From Cyanomargarita calcarea GSE-NOS-MK-12-04C (lineage in GTDB: Bacteria > Cyanobacteriota > Cyanobacteriia > Cyanobacteriales > Nostocaceae): DNA of 64,000 bases. The notes beneath the pieces were generated by a model. It saw only the letters and a list, made by a program, of their open reading frames with translations. It was not told where the DNA came from and ran no database searches. The position numbers and the translations under genes are program-made. This document shows, one piece after another, positions 29,499 to 39,549 of this stretch; the first letter of the stretch is position 1; each line of letters begins with the position of its first letter. Location: positions 44,095 through 108,094 of the forward strand of contig JAHHGZ010000030.1 in the NCBI GenBank assembly GCA_019359595.1, read 5' to 3'.

Positions 29499-32090
29499 AT
29501 GAAATCTCCAGAGATAGTAATTTGGTTACAAGAACGCACAGCTTTAGGAATCTTATCCCCTGAGGTGTTGAATGCGATCGCTCAAGTAATAGAAGAACAA
29601 GTTGTACCGTCAGGAACTACCCTAGTCACTGAAGGTACAGCCCCAGAAGCACTTTATATTCTTGCTGAAGGTAAACTAGAAAGCAGCAGTAACAATCAAA
29701 GCAACCCAGCATTATGTTGTGGGGTTCTCCCTGGAACAGTGATTCACCTGCAAGAATTGGTGTTAGATCGGCTAGCAGAATCTACACTAATCACCTTGAC
29801 AGAATGCCATTTTTGGGTAGTGTCTGCTCCTGAATTTCAGACGTTAATCACTCAATACCCGGAAATTTCTTCTTCTGTTACCCGCCAACTAGCGACTACA
29901 GTGGCAGAATTAACATCGGCACTCACCTACGAACAAGAACGGGCGATAGCGCAAGCGCTGACTTGTCAGTTCGCCTTACGACCATATTTAGTCACCAAAG
30001 CACAACGGGGAATTGTGGGTACAAGTCGCTATGCGGTGCGTCTGCGGGAGCAAATCCGCGAAGCTGCGGCTGTTAAATCATCTGTGTTAATTTTCGGCGA
30101 ACCTGGGTTAGAAAAGGACAATATCGCCGCTCTAATTCACTTTAGTTCCAAACAGCGACGGAAACCGATTGTTAAAGTCAACTGCGGTATTCTCCAAACC
30201 AGTGGTGCAGATTTATTCGGCAGGGCTGGAGGTAAACCAGGACTTTTAGAATGGCTGGGTGAAGGTACCTTAGTGCTAAATAATATCCAAGAACTGCCCC
30301 CAGAGTTATTACCATCCTTAGCAAATTTGCTGCGAACAGGTAATTACAGCCCTGCCACTCGTCCGGGAGAAGCCAGTGTCGAACCGCGCCTCAGTAATGC
30401 CCGTATTCTCATGGTTGCAGAAAAAACACAGCCTGCAATCGAACGCTGTATTGGTCAAACTATAAAAGTCCCACCATTACGGGTGCGAAAAGAAGATATC
30501 AAAGCCCAGGTGGAATTCTACACCAGCCTGTATATTCGGGCTAGGGGTATTCCCAAACCTAAAGTCACACCCGAAGCTTTGCGGGGCTTGCAGGCGTATG
30601 ATTTTCCTGGTAATTTGAAAGAATTAGAAAGTTTGGTAGAAAGGGCGATCGTTCAAGCTGGGGAAGCAAAAGAACTCACAGAAGAAATTTTTTGGTCAGC
30701 CCAAACCAAGAAAAAGCAATTTCGGGTGAATTTGTTGAATGTTTACCCCAGTTTGCGGAAATTTCTGCGTGGCCCGTGGTGGACTGACCGGATAAACTAT
30801 GGTTTTACTGCGATCGCTTTTCCCTTGATGGTCGCAGTGTTATTTATTGGTCCACAAACACGCGATCGCAATTTTGTTTTAAATTTCTTCTGGGATTGGT
30901 GGTGGGCTGGATTTCTCTTTCTTTTCCCCTTCCTCGGTCGCATTTGGTGTGCTGTTTGCCCATTCATGATTTACGGTGAAATTACGCAAAAATTATCACT
31001 GTGGTTGTTTCCCAGACAACTCAAAAAGTGGCAGAGACAGCAAGCGGAAAAATGGGGTGGATGGTTTTTATTTGGGCTATTTACCCTAATTTTCTTATGG
31101 GAAGAACTCTGGAATTTAGAGAATACAGCTTACCTTTCTGGTTGTTTGCTGTTACTAATCACCAGTGGGGCAATGATTTTCTCTGCTATTTTTGAACGTC
31201 GATATTGGTGCCGCTATTTATGCCCTATTGGCGGAATGAACGGTTTATTTGCCAAACTTTCAATGACAGAACTAAGGGCACAACAAGGCATTTGTTCTGC
31301 GACTTGCACTACCTATCAATGTTATAAAGGTGGCCCGGAAAAAGGCGAAGGTATGGAAACCCTTGGCTGTCCTTTGTACTCTCACCCAGCGCAGTTGGAA
31401 GATAACAGAGACTGTGTACTATGCATGACTTGTCTGAAAGCCTGTCCCCATCGCTCTGTTGAATTAAATTTGCGTCCCCCTGGGATCGAATTGTGGACAA
31501 CTCATGTTCCTCAGTATTATGAAGTAGCACTGTTATTTTTACTTTTGGGCGGAATCTTTCTCCATCGCTTACCAGAATTACAAACTTGGTTAGGTTTTCA
31601 ATTAGATTTAACTAACTTTTGGCAACATTTGGGACTATCTGTATTGGCTTTAATTATTCCTGTTGCTATCCCTTTCGTTGCTCATGCTATATTCAATTTT
31701 AGGAGCAATTTACCCGTCCTGAAACAAGACAAAAATAATCAAGAAATCTCAAATCGTAAATCAAGACCATTTATCGAGTTAGCTTATGGCTATTTACCAT
31801 TAGTACTGGGTGGTAATTTGGCTCATTATTTACGTTTGGCTTTGGGTGAAGGTGGGCGAATTTTACCCGTCACTTTTGCAACTTTTGGACTCAATGGCGA
31901 GCAATTGCCTATATTAGTAGCACATCCAGCAGTGATTGCCTTTTTGCAGGGAACTACCTTAATTTTTTCAGTTCTTTTAAGCATAGTATTAACGCAAAAA
32001 ATTGCTCGCCAACCGATAAAAATGCTGGTTTGGCAACACTTAGCTGCAATTGGGCTGGGGGTAAGTTTGTGGGCTATTATCGTAGTTTAA
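29499..32090 (+). CDS. cNMP-binding + degenerate sigma-54 activator AAA+ + polyferredoxin membrane protein
   Basis: An 863-aa fusion. Residues 10-140 are a cyclic-nucleotide-binding-like beta-roll (VPSGTTLVTEGTAPEALYIL). Residues about 170-400 align with sigma-54 activator AAA+ domains, but the Walker A is GEPGLEKD (third Gly lost), Walker B is VLNNI instead of LDE, and the GAFTGA loop is absent. Residues about 420-863 are a NapH/NosR-like membrane region with Cys clusters WCAVCP, CRYLCPIGG, CSATCTTYQC and CVLCMTCLKACP (Fe-S). Cyanobacteria lack sigma-54, so the AAA+ part cannot activate that factor; a redox-sensing role is inferred. Confidence 0.8.
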   Translation: MKSPEIVIWLQERTALGILSPEVLNAIAQVIEEQVVPSGTTLVTEGTAPEALYILAEGKLESSSNNQSNPALCCGVLPGTVIHLQELVLDRLAESTLITLTECHFWVVSAPEFQTLITQYPEISSSVTRQLATTVAELTSALTYEQERAIAQALTCQFALRPYLVTKAQRGIVGTSRYAVRLREQIREAAAVKSSVLIFGEPGLEKDNIAALIHFSSKQRRKPIVKVNCGILQTSGADLFGRAGGKPGLLEWLGEGTLVLNNIQELPPELLPSLANLLRTGNYSPATRPGEASVEPRLSNARILMVAEKTQPAIERCIGQTIKVPPLRVRKEDIKAQVEFYTSLYIRARGIPKPKVTPEALRGLQAYDFPGNLKELESLVERAIVQAGEAKELTEEIFWSAQTKKKQFRVNLLNVYPSLRKFLRGPWWTDRINYGFTAIAFPLMVAVLFIGPQTRDRNFVLNFFWDWWWAGFLFLFPFLGRIWCAVCPFMIYGEITQKLSLWLFPRQLKKWQRQQAEKWGGWFLFGLFTLIFLWEELWNLENTAYLSGCLLLLITSGAMIFSAIFERRYWCRYLCPIGGMNGLFAKLSMTELRAQQGICSATCTTYQCYKGGPEKGEGMETLGCPLYSHPAQLEDNRDCVLCMTCLKACPHRSVELNLRPPGIELWTTHVPQYYEVALLFLLLGGIFLHRLPELQTWLGFQLDLTNFWQHLGLSVLALIIPVAIPFVAHAIFNFRSNLPVLKQDKNNQEISNRKSRPFIELAYGYLPLVLGGNLAHYLRLALGEGGRILPVTFATFGLNGEQLPILVAHPAVIAFLQGTTLIFSVLLSIVLTQKIARQPIKMLVWQHLAAIGLGVSLWAIIVV

Positions 32091-32159
32091 GTGGGGCGAT
32101 AGGTAATTGACAATATTGCAGCATTGTGATACTAAAGACTAAATGATTAAAGCTAAGAC

Positions 32160-32810
32160 CTACGCGAATAGAGTAGGTGCATTCCGGTGAGTTATCAAAT
32201 TACCTATAACCTTCAATACACTTACTACCTGTTGTAGTTCATTTTCTTTTTCTATTGATAAGGCATCAGAACGAACATATTTTGGCTTTTCTTGCTGAAC
32301 CAGTTTTAGAAATACAAACTCTCTACCGTTGACAATTAATCCAAAAGTCGGCTGTTCAACATTAGGAGTATCAAGCATATAAGCAAGTGCTTGGGGTAGT
32401 GCAGTTATTACATCAAATTTAGTGCTTTTTGATTCGATGACCATTACCCAAAGCCGCTTATTTATTACCAAAACATCAATATTGCCTTTAACTATAATGC
32501 TTTCATCCTCAGCAGAGATTTCGATAGATTTTTCAGTTTCTATCTCATAAGGAGATTGATAAAAGCCAGCTAAATCTAGTATTGGAGACAGTACAACCAT
32601 TTTAACTGCCTCTTCTGACATTTGACGACGTTTGCTTAGGTTAAAATAATTACTTCTGACTCTTTCTAAAGCCTGCTTTTCTGCATCAGTCAGTGATGGT
32701 AAATTCTCCCTCCATTCTGTGAAAAATTTACTATCTGTTACTAGTTGCAAACCAAATTTTTCTTCTAATTCGTAGAGACTAATTTCTCTAGCTTGGATTG
32801 TTTGTACCAT
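32160..32810 (-). CDS. Type I restriction R-subunit-like nuclease domain protein
   Basis: A 216-aa protein of a family common in cyanobacteria and often labelled restriction endonuclease subunit R. Visible PD-(D/E)XK features are GNIDVLVINKRLWVMVIESK (Asp, then Glu-x-Lys), preceded by EAVKMVVLSPILDLAGFYQS. There is no helicase and there are no M or S genes nearby, so it is a stand-alone nuclease-like protein. Its substrate is not known. Confidence 0.7.
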   Translation of the reverse strand: MVQTIQAREISLYELEEKFGLQLVTDSKFFTEWRENLPSLTDAEKQALERVRSNYFNLSKRRQMSEEAVKMVVLSPILDLAGFYQSPYEIETEKSIEISAEDESIIVKGNIDVLVINKRLWVMVIESKSTKFDVITALPQALAYMLDTPNVEQPTFGLIVNGREFVFLKLVQQEKPKYVRSDALSIEKENELQQVVSVLKVIGNLITHRNAPTLFA

Positions 32811-33054
32811 AATTACAAATGATGTTGAAGTAAGGACCGAAGTTGGAAGAAGGAATAGCTAATAAAAATGCGCGTTCGTAAGTTGAAAGCTTCAGTAAAA
32901 AAAAAGATGTTTTTCGAGTCCTTTGTAGCGCGTTCACGTAGTGTCTCGCAGAGAAGAAAAACAGTGTCCTTGTTTCAATCCCACATGAGTGCTCATGTGG
33001 GTACTTCTTCCTTCTTTCTTCTTCCTTCTTTCTTCGTGAATAGAACTAAACCTA
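32811..33054. other. Intergenic with ACATGAG/CTCATGT hairpin
   Basis: It contains CCCACATGAG TG CTCATGTGGG (about 32980-33001) and a C/T-rich tract. The stretch TTGTTTCAATCCC resembles the end of some CRISPR repeats, but it occurs once. No gene is seen. Confidence 0.35.
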
Positions 33055-33126
33055 TGGGCGATACTGGATTTCAACCAGTGACCTTCTCCGTGTGAAGGAG
33101 ACGCGCTACCCCTGTGAAGAACGCCC
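33055..33126 (-). tRNA. Degenerate tRNA-Val(CAC)-like gene
   Basis: The minus strand matches a tRNA-Val in its 3' two-thirds: anticodon stem-loop TCTCC-TTCACAC-GGAGA (anticodon CAC), variable loop, T-stem ACTGG/CCAGT and acceptor GGGCG/CGCCC with discriminator A. However, the D-stem cannot form (10-25 and 12-23 mismatched), the acceptor has a T-T mismatch and the T-loop is TTGAAAT instead of TTCGAAT. It is probably a pseudo-tRNA. tRNA-Val(UAC) elsewhere could read GTG codons. Confidence 0.5.
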
Positions 33127-33169
33127 GCGTTTTTCAAGGATAGCATATCTCCAAGTAGAGTAGAAGCCT

Positions 33170-33907
33170 TTATTCTCCCTGCGGATACTCATCCCACAAA
33201 CTCGTAATTTCCCGCAGACTTTGATAATTACCGTCACCCAAAATTATATGGTCGAGTAGTGGAATAGCTAAATATTGCGCCCCTGCTAGCAACTGCTTTG
33301 TCAAGTCAATATCTGCCTGACTGGGTTCGACATTGCCGGAAGGATGATTGTGTGCAACTATCACCCGTGTTGCATTCTGACGAATCACCTCCCGAAAAAT
33401 CTCCCTTGGTGGTGCCAGGGTTTCAGTAGCAGTACCAATGGTAATCACTTGTGTCCCGAGCAAACAATTCTTCACATCCAAAAGTAATACTGCAAAACGC
33501 TCCTGTGGCTGCCACATCAGGTCTTGACTGAGTGCCGCAGCAGCAGCAGCAGGACTATCAACTGGTGTGCGATCGCTAATACGTGATTGAAATACACGTT
33601 TGCCTAATTCTATCGCTGCTAAGATGGTTGTTGCTTTCGCCGGACCAATTCCAGGAATTTGGATCAATTGTGAAGGGGAAACATCCCGCAATACTGCTAA
33701 AGGGTCGCGATCGCATTTACCCAATTCATGCAAGATATATTGTCCCAAACCAATCGCAGAAAGTTTTCCAGGCCCTTGACCGGTGCCTAATAAAATTGCA
33801 ATTAACTCCGCTGTGGCTAAAGTTTTTGAACCATATGTCATTAACCGCTCTCGTGGGCGCTCATTTTGCGCCATATCGGCAATTCGCAGGCAGTAGGTCA
33901 TAGACAA
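33170..33907 (-). CDS. radC: RadC-family JAB1/MPN domain protein
   Basis: A 245-aa RadC protein. The N-terminal helix-hairpin-helix ([20 protein letters not shown]) is followed by an MPN/JAMM domain with the metal motif [15 protein letters not shown] and an upstream Glu. RadC's biochemical role is still unsettled despite its DNA-repair name, and copies often sit near mobile DNA. It is a single gene beside the degenerate tRNA and a tandem repeat block. Confidence 0.92.
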   Translation of the reverse strand: MSMTYCLRIADMAQNERPRERLMTYGSKTLATAELIAILLGTGQGPGKLSAIGLGQYILHELGKCDRDPLAVLRDVSPSQLIQIPGIGPAKATTILAAIELGKRVFQSRISDRTPVDSPAAAAAALSQDLMWQPQERFAVLLLDVKNCLLGTQVITIGTATETLAPPREIFREVIRQNATRVIVAHNHPSGNVEPSQADIDLTKQLLAGAQYLAIPLLDHIILGDGNYQSLREITSLWDEYPQGE

Positions 33908-34024
33908 ACTCGGGGATAGTCATGATAAATGTACCTATTTTTAGTTATCCCCTGTTTGCTCTCAAAACCCTCCTATTTGACAAAATCTTTAATCTTTGAA
34001 GATTTTCGTTAGTATTTAGTTAAC

Positions 34025-34115
34025 AACTAACATTTTGTTAATGGTTAGTTGTTATTGGTTATTGGTTAGTAGAGAACCAACAACTAACAACTAACAACTA
34101 ACAACTAACAACCAA
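34025..34115. repeat. Short tandem repeats forming a hairpin (AACAACT)n
   Basis: GGTTAGTTGTTATTGG on the left can pair with (AACAACT)n on the right (about 34080-34115). This is the same repeat family as at 26264 and 27339. It separates the phosphoribulokinase-like and RadC genes and may act as a terminator for the former. Confidence 0.7.
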
Positions 34116-34117
34116 CA

Positions 34118-35056
34118 CTATTGATGAATTTGTATTGCCTTGAGCATATGGTAAGTAATTAATAACTGAGTAAGTGCTAACGGATAACTTTGCAGTGTCT
34201 CGCCAGTGGTACCAGAAATTTTGCCCAACTCAGGATTACTTTCGCGGTCGCATATATTCCGTAAGTAGGGCATATCCGAACAAATAATCTGCTCTATTTT
34301 ATTCACCTGTTCTAGGGTGGCATGACCATCTACTTCTAAAACATCTACAGGTTTACCCATATCCCGATCCAATCCTAAGCGAATCGCTGATGTGGAACTG
34401 CCATTCGTGACACCGATAATATCCGTCAAATCTGGGTGGGGGATTGTCGGACGCAATACCAAACGCACATTTAAATTTCCATTAATTTGATCCACATCAT
34501 CACTAGGAGTATAAAAACTCACTACAATATCAGACCATTGCCGTTGTGGGCGGATATACTGCTCAGAGTCTGGTTCGCGCTTTTGCATCTCGGCAAGTAC
34601 CTGCTCTTCACTATAGCCCCGCTTTTGTGTATCCCGTTTAACTTTCCACTTGGCGCGTATTGCTTCAGGAGGTGCAAGGTAAACTTTCACGTCGTAGCAA
34701 TCGCGGGCGATACGGGTAGAATAACCTAATAATCCTTCAATAATCACGAATTTACTCGGCTTGACATATACTGGCGGTTCAAAAGAGCCAGTAGAGTGGC
34801 TGTAAACAGGTTTGAGGATTGGGTGTCCCATCCGTAACAAGGATAAGTGCTGCTCCATGATATCTAAATAGTTGCAGTCGGGGTGCAGCGCAGTTATACC
34901 AAGTTGCGCACGTTGTTTGCGATCGTAACGATGATAATCATCTGTACAGATAATTGTAACGTTTTCGGGTCCCAGTACCTGTGCAATCCCCTTAGTCAGT
35001 GTCGTCTTACCAGCAGCGCTGTCACCTACAATCCCAAGAATTATTGGACGGCTCAT
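34118..35056 (-). CDS. Phosphoribulokinase/uridine-kinase-like protein
   Basis: A 312-aa P-loop kinase with Walker A GIVGDSAAGKTT, ICTDDYHRYDR (Asp-Asp-Tyr-His of the PRK family) and a Walker B-like VIIEGLLGY. It belongs to the PRK/uridine kinase superfamily as a paralogue of the Calvin-cycle PRK, but it lacks the two regulatory Cys of the canonical cyanobacterial enzyme near the P-loop (the single Cys sits in ICTDDYH). Substrate is not certain. The upstream region is short; no partner genes are seen. Confidence 0.8.
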   Translation of the reverse strand: MSRPIILGIVGDSAAGKTTLTKGIAQVLGPENVTIICTDDYHRYDRKQRAQLGITALHPDCNYLDIMEQHLSLLRMGHPILKPVYSHSTGSFEPPVYVKPSKFVIIEGLLGYSTRIARDCYDVKVYLAPPEAIRAKWKVKRDTQKRGYSEEQVLAEMQKREPDSEQYIRPQRQWSDIVVSFYTPSDDVDQINGNLNVRLVLRPTIPHPDLTDIIGVTNGSSTSAIRLGLDRDMGKPVDVLEVDGHATLEQVNKIEQIICSDMPYLRNICDRESNPELGKISGTTGETLQSYPLALTQLLITYHMLKAIQIHQ

Positions 35057-35345
35057 GATACCCCTGAAGGAAAAAATGAATTGTATGCAAGTTTACCAAT
35101 TTTAGGAAGAAATCCCAATCAACTCAATATAAAAATCTCTATTATTCACTCAAATAGTCATCAAATTGTGACAATTTTACTTACATAGCAAGTTATCTTT
35201 CAAGTTGCTACAAATTGTGTCATTTTGTATAATTTTATGCGGCTTGGTGTTTCGCCAAGCCACAAAACTAATTAAATTATTTTGCCTGCACTTATGAACT
35301 TTAGGTTACGGAACGTATCTCGCACACCTAACCTATATTTAAGAT

Positions 35346-35636
35346 TCATGAGTGCGGACAAGATGGTAAAGACTTCTTGGCGTAATTACAATCGAAATAT
35401 TCTAATGCTTCACGACTAGAGCTAAATCGATAACTAGTATGTGAAGGCTCACTATTTGGGGGTGCTTTCCTGTCCCAAATTTTCAGATAATAATGAGTGT
35501 TATCAGTGCTTTGCCAGAGTTCATAGTTGTAATCCCCACCTCCACCACTAGATGTTCGGGAATCAGCTAGAGCTACTGTTGATGCAGTCATCACAGTTGA
35601 ATAAGTTAAAAGCAAGAATGCAATTTTTTTTAACAT
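35346..35636 (-). CDS. Small secreted protein, unknown function
   Basis: A 96-aa protein with a signal peptide (KKIAFLLLTYSTVMTASTVALA, cleavage likely after ALA). The mature 70 residues contain NYELWQSTDNTHYYLKIWDR and two Cys near the end (CNYAKKSLPSC) that may form a disulfide in the periplasm. I do not recognise a family. It is expressed as a single gene. Confidence 0.6.
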   Translation of the reverse strand: MLKKIAFLLLTYSTVMTASTVALADSRTSSGGGGDYNYELWQSTDNTHYYLKIWDRKAPPNSEPSHTSYRFSSSREALEYFDCNYAKKSLPSCPHS

Positions 35637-35984
35637 TTTATTTATCGAGTGATAGATACTACTTCCACTGTTGTAGCTTTAATAGCCGATAAAAAAGTTA
35701 ATTTCTCTTGAATAAATAATGAAAATATGATTAGTTTATTCGTGAATTTTTGATTCAATCATACAAGCTATTACTGAAGTTGTTATATTAGCTCCGTAAA
35801 ACTACGCTGTCTAATTTAGAAACCCAACTTCTTCGAGAAGTCGGGTTTCTGGACAAAGTTAATTTAACTGCACGCTACACGAACAGAAATAATATAGCCA
35901 ACCTATATTATTTAACGTTTCTACGCAGACGAACCACATTAAGCTATGATTTTCCAGCTAGACAAGAATTTTTTAAACAGATCG
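35637..35984. other. Intergenic with hairpin at 35818-35850
   Basis: An imperfect hairpin of about 15-bp arms (AGAAACCCAACTTCT/AGAAGTCGGGTTTCT) with a TCG loop lies at 35818-35850. The same hairpin type occurs at 38826. It may terminate the amylase transcript or be a dispersed repeat. Nothing else is seen. Confidence 0.45.
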
Positions 35985-37685
35985 TTATTGCAGAATCACA
36001 AACTGCATGGGTTCTAAATCAAGCTGTACAAACAAAGATGGATTACTAGAATTTGGATGTTTTTGCACGGTAGCGCTTCCCTCTTTACCGTAAATAAACT
36101 TCATTGAACCGCCAGATTTTTGGATGTTACTATCTACCATGACAAAATCTTGTTTTCGTTCAGTAGTAGAAGTATTGTATGCAACCAAAATTTCTTCCCC
36201 AGCCATTATGCGCGAAAAAGCTAGAGTACAAGGTTGATTTTGAGGTAAACCAAAATCTCGTCCGTTACCAGAGATTTCTCGGAAGTACATACGTCCAAAA
36301 CGCAATGGTTCTCTTGTTCTAAAAATTTCGGCAATTTTACCTATTTCTTGGTAAATCTTGCAGTTTTGATTGAGAAGATTTTCATTTGGATCTTCAAGGG
36401 AAAACATTGCCTCTCGGATGAATTCATCTCCATTACCTTTACCAGAAAACCCTTGTTCTGTCCCGTAATAAATACACGGAGTTCCGATGGCACAAAGTAA
36501 ATATCCAATACCGGCGATTGCTTGTTCATCAGGAGTATCTGCGGCAAATCTCCGCTTATAATCTTGCCCGATTTGGTCGTGGTTGTCAACAAATGTAACT
36601 AGATAACGTCCCAATTCCCCACGACTTAAAGCCCGACCTCTTAGCGCTTCGTAGCGGTCAATTAAATTTCCTGGGGAATTCATCCCTTTAATCGCACCAG
36701 GTAAACTCCAATAAAGAGGAAAATCTAATACTGAATTCAGCCCAAAATAGACTGTTTTGTTATTAACTTCAGTTGGAGTATTTGCGCCTGTATAGCGGTT
36801 AATAGCATCATCACCACCAACTAATTCACCAAATAAGAAAAACCAGCGTTTTCCTAATCGGTAAGCATATTCGCGAATTTCGGAACAAAAGCGAGAAACT
36901 GCTAACTCTCCCATGTGTTTCACTGCATCCAATCTGAAGCCATCAATATCAGCTTCTCGCATCCAGTAACAATGGGCTTTAATAAGAACATCTTGAAGTT
37001 TCAAACCATCTTCATCTTCTTCATTATTGAAACCCTTCAGCGAGAAAAAATCACCCCGCTGAGTTTCTGGATAACTATCCCAATTTTTAATTTCTCCCCG
37101 ACGGTGATAATAATTTGGGTTTCGTAATTCTGTAGGAATTGGTCTATCTTCTTTTCTCCATCGACTAAAAGGAAATTGTTGGTCATTGCTGTAATAGTAT
37201 GGATTTTTATCTGGGTAGTACCAATTATCTCCTGAATGATTGACAACAACATCCAAAAATACTCGCATTTCCCTATCGTGGGCTGTTTTTACTAACTCAA
37301 TAAGGTCTTGTTTTGTACCGAAACGAGGGTCAATATCTAAGTAATTTTGAATTGAGTAACCGTGGTATTTATCTTGTTCTCCATTGTTCTCAAAGATTGG
37401 ACTTAACCATAAAGCGGTACAGCCCAAGCTTTGAATGTAGTCCAAATTATTTTGAATACCTTTGATAGTACCACCGCAGAATTGTTTGAGTTGAGCTTGG
37501 TTCCCTCTACCCATACTGCGATTTGGTGTTTTAACTGGTGTGCGGTTTTTGTCATCGTGAAAGCGATCCACCATCAAGAAATATATGAACTCTTCTCGCC
37601 ATTCGCGATCGCAGTTCCAATATTTTTTGCCGGGAATCGGTTTCAAATCAATCTCTGCTACTGATTTTGGGTTATTCATGAACAA
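35985..37685 (-). CDS. GH13 alpha-amylase family glycosidase
   Basis: A 566-aa GH13 enzyme with all four conserved regions: DVVVNH (about 145-150), GFRLDAVKH with nucleophile Asp253, FGELVG with acid/base Glu287 and FVDNHDQ with Asp370. Length and the C-terminal beta domain fit an intracellular alpha-glucan hydrolase or transferase; no signal peptide is present, so it probably acts on glycogen or maltodextrins in the cytosol. Exact specificity is not inferable. A single gene. Confidence 0.88.
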   Translation of the reverse strand: MFMNNPKSVAEIDLKPIPGKKYWNCDREWREEFIYFLMVDRFHDDKNRTPVKTPNRSMGRGNQAQLKQFCGGTIKGIQNNLDYIQSLGCTALWLSPIFENNGEQDKYHGYSIQNYLDIDPRFGTKQDLIELVKTAHDREMRVFLDVVVNHSGDNWYYPDKNPYYYSNDQQFPFSRWRKEDRPIPTELRNPNYYHRRGEIKNWDSYPETQRGDFFSLKGFNNEEDEDGLKLQDVLIKAHCYWMREADIDGFRLDAVKHMGELAVSRFCSEIREYAYRLGKRWFFLFGELVGGDDAINRYTGANTPTEVNNKTVYFGLNSVLDFPLYWSLPGAIKGMNSPGNLIDRYEALRGRALSRGELGRYLVTFVDNHDQIGQDYKRRFAADTPDEQAIAGIGYLLCAIGTPCIYYGTEQGFSGKGNGDEFIREAMFSLEDPNENLLNQNCKIYQEIGKIAEIFRTREPLRFGRMYFREISGNGRDFGLPQNQPCTLAFSRIMAGEEILVAYNTSTTERKQDFVMVDSNIQKSGGSMKFIYGKEGSATVQKHPNSSNPSLFVQLDLEPMQFVILQ

Positions 37686-38078
37686 CTCGCTGATTTATAT
37701 AATTTTCGCTTTCCGATGCAAGGCTCAATCGAGAATTATGTTTGATTCTTTATAGAATCACTGATACAGAGCTTATGCCGTGTCTGACCATTTTGGATTT
37801 TAGATTACCCTGCAAGAAGCCGCATTAGTTGCGTACACGTATCGTAAGGGTTGCGAAGGTAAAGTGGCGTGTATCAAGATTGGCTACTAAAACATAACTT
37901 CCCCCTTACCTATCAAGACTTTCATCAATTTAAAATTTCATCCTGCAAGCAAAATGATGTCATCTGCCTCGATTATTTATACTTCTATCTCAGGAATTCT
38001 GCCATAGCCTACCTGTGGAAATTAAGTTGTAAACTATAGCTGGTGCAAACAATAGACTTTCATCGCAGGTAACCGCAG
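37686..38078. other. Intergenic, divergent promoter region
   Basis: 393 bp between the amylase start and the O-methyltransferase start. It should carry both promoters. No RNA or repeat recognised. Confidence 0.35.
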
Positions 38079-38741
38079 ATGACCACAAAGCAGACCATCG
38101 GACTCGAAAAACAGCTTTATGACTACTTCCAGTCAATATCTTTGCGGGAACCAGAAATTTTAGCCAAACTGCGGGAAGAAACAGCCCAGCATCCAATGGC
38201 TATCATGCAGATTTCACCCGAACAAGGACAGTTTATGGCTTTGTTAGTACGGTTGATGGGTGCGAAAAAAACTCTCGAAATAGGAGTGTTTACAGGTTAC
38301 AGTTCGTTAGTAGTCGCGTTAGCGTTACCCGCAGATGGAAAAATTGTAGCCTGTGATGTTAGTGAAGAATATACAGCGATCGCTCGTCGTTATTGGCAAG
38401 CAGCAGGTGTAGCCAATAAAATCAACCTTCACATCGCTCCAGCATTGGAAACTCTGGATAGGTTGTTAGCAGATGGAGAGACAGATTTTGATTTTGCCTT
38501 CATTGATGCCGATAAAAGCAGCTACGACAGTTATTATGAACAAACATTACAATTAGTCCGTCCTGGTGGGTTGATTGCGATTGATAATGTCCTGTGGTCG
38601 GGTAGAGTCGCAGATCCCGAAGTCCAGGATAATAGAACCAATACAATTCGAGCATTTAATCAAAAGCTACATCAAGATACCCGAATTACCCTTAGTTTGG
38701 TGCCAATAGCTGATGGGTTAACACTAGCGCTGAAAAATTAA
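38079..38741 (+). CDS. Class I SAM-dependent O-methyltransferase
   Basis: A 220-aa protein of the caffeoyl-CoA/catechol O-methyltransferase type. SAM-binding motif I is LEIGVFTGYSSL, the metal-ligand Asp is in FAFIDADKSSYDSYYE, and IDNVLWSGRVADP follows. Members methylate hydroxyls of phenolics or related metabolites with a divalent metal. The cyanobacterial substrate is unknown. No linked biosynthetic genes are visible. Confidence 0.88.
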   Translation: MTTKQTIGLEKQLYDYFQSISLREPEILAKLREETAQHPMAIMQISPEQGQFMALLVRLMGAKKTLEIGVFTGYSSLVVALALPADGKIVACDVSEEYTAIARRYWQAAGVANKINLHIAPALETLDRLLADGETDFDFAFIDADKSSYDSYYEQTLQLVRPGGLIAIDNVLWSGRVADPEVQDNRTNTIRAFNQKLHQDTRITLSLVPIADGLTLALKN

Positions 38742-38825
38742 TGTTGAAAATCGGAAATAGGGAGTACGGTTACGAAATATTTTCACCCTAGTACATTTTT
38801 GAAAATGGTTCAAGCATAGCCTTTT

Positions 38826-38858
38826 AGATCCCCGACTTCTTAAAGAAGTCGGGGATCT
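38826..38858. terminator. Perfect 16-bp hairpin
   Basis: AGATCCCCGACTTCTT and its exact complement flank a single A, 85 nt after the methyltransferase stop. No T-run follows directly, so it may be a dispersed hairpin repeat related to the one at 35818. The following 700 bp to the RTX gene show no convincing gene. Confidence 0.5.
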
Positions 38859-39549
38859 GTACTAGTTAGGCTTTTATCTGATTAAAGAGATTATGAACAT
38901 TTTTTTTCCGAGGGCTTCCGAAAGTTTTCCGAGGATAAAGAGAATGTGAAGGTGATATTATATACTAAAAAGGCAAGATTGCTGAGTTAACTTGGAAGTA
39001 ATCAGAGACAATCGATAATTTGTGCGTCTAATCTTGTCTCGGTAGTTGCTTTGCTCGTGTTTGCGGTAATTAGGGCGTAGAACCGCAAAAATACTGTCAA
39101 AGCTGAGGGTGCAAGTGAAAACTTTGACAAAACAAATGCTTGTTTTTTTCATAAAAACGTCTCGTCCTTCTGATAAGTAAATAGGGATTAGTTGTTGAGA
39201 TTCAACAATCAAATTAGTGAAGGTGCTTTACAAAAATAATCGTTTCTTGAAGACAGATGTTCACACATATTTTCTGATTTGAGATATGAGTGGGCAATTG
39301 AAAAACAGAAGCGGCTATATCTGTATGTCTGCAACCAATAAAGCATAAGGTGCGCTGATTGCGATCGCTTGACACCTGTATTTACTGAGTTTCGGTTCGC
39401 ACTTATAGCGACATAAAACCGTTGCAATGCAAGCATTAGCAGCAATAGATATCTGCGGCTAGATCGTTAGTACGGCAGTCCTCCAAATTTTGTGTAGGGG
39501 GACTGTCCAAATCTTCATGTTCTAAGTCAATACTTTATAAGGAGAAGCC

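Noticed and set aside
32965..33001. CRISPR-repeat-like TTGTTTCAATCCC with hairpin
   Set aside because: It occurs only once, no spacers or further repeats follow, and there are no cas genes in the window.
38958..39445. Two short minus-strand ORFs overlapping by 4 nt before the RTX gene
   Set aside because: No recognisable protein features, no Shine-Dalgarno, and composition like the surrounding non-coding DNA.
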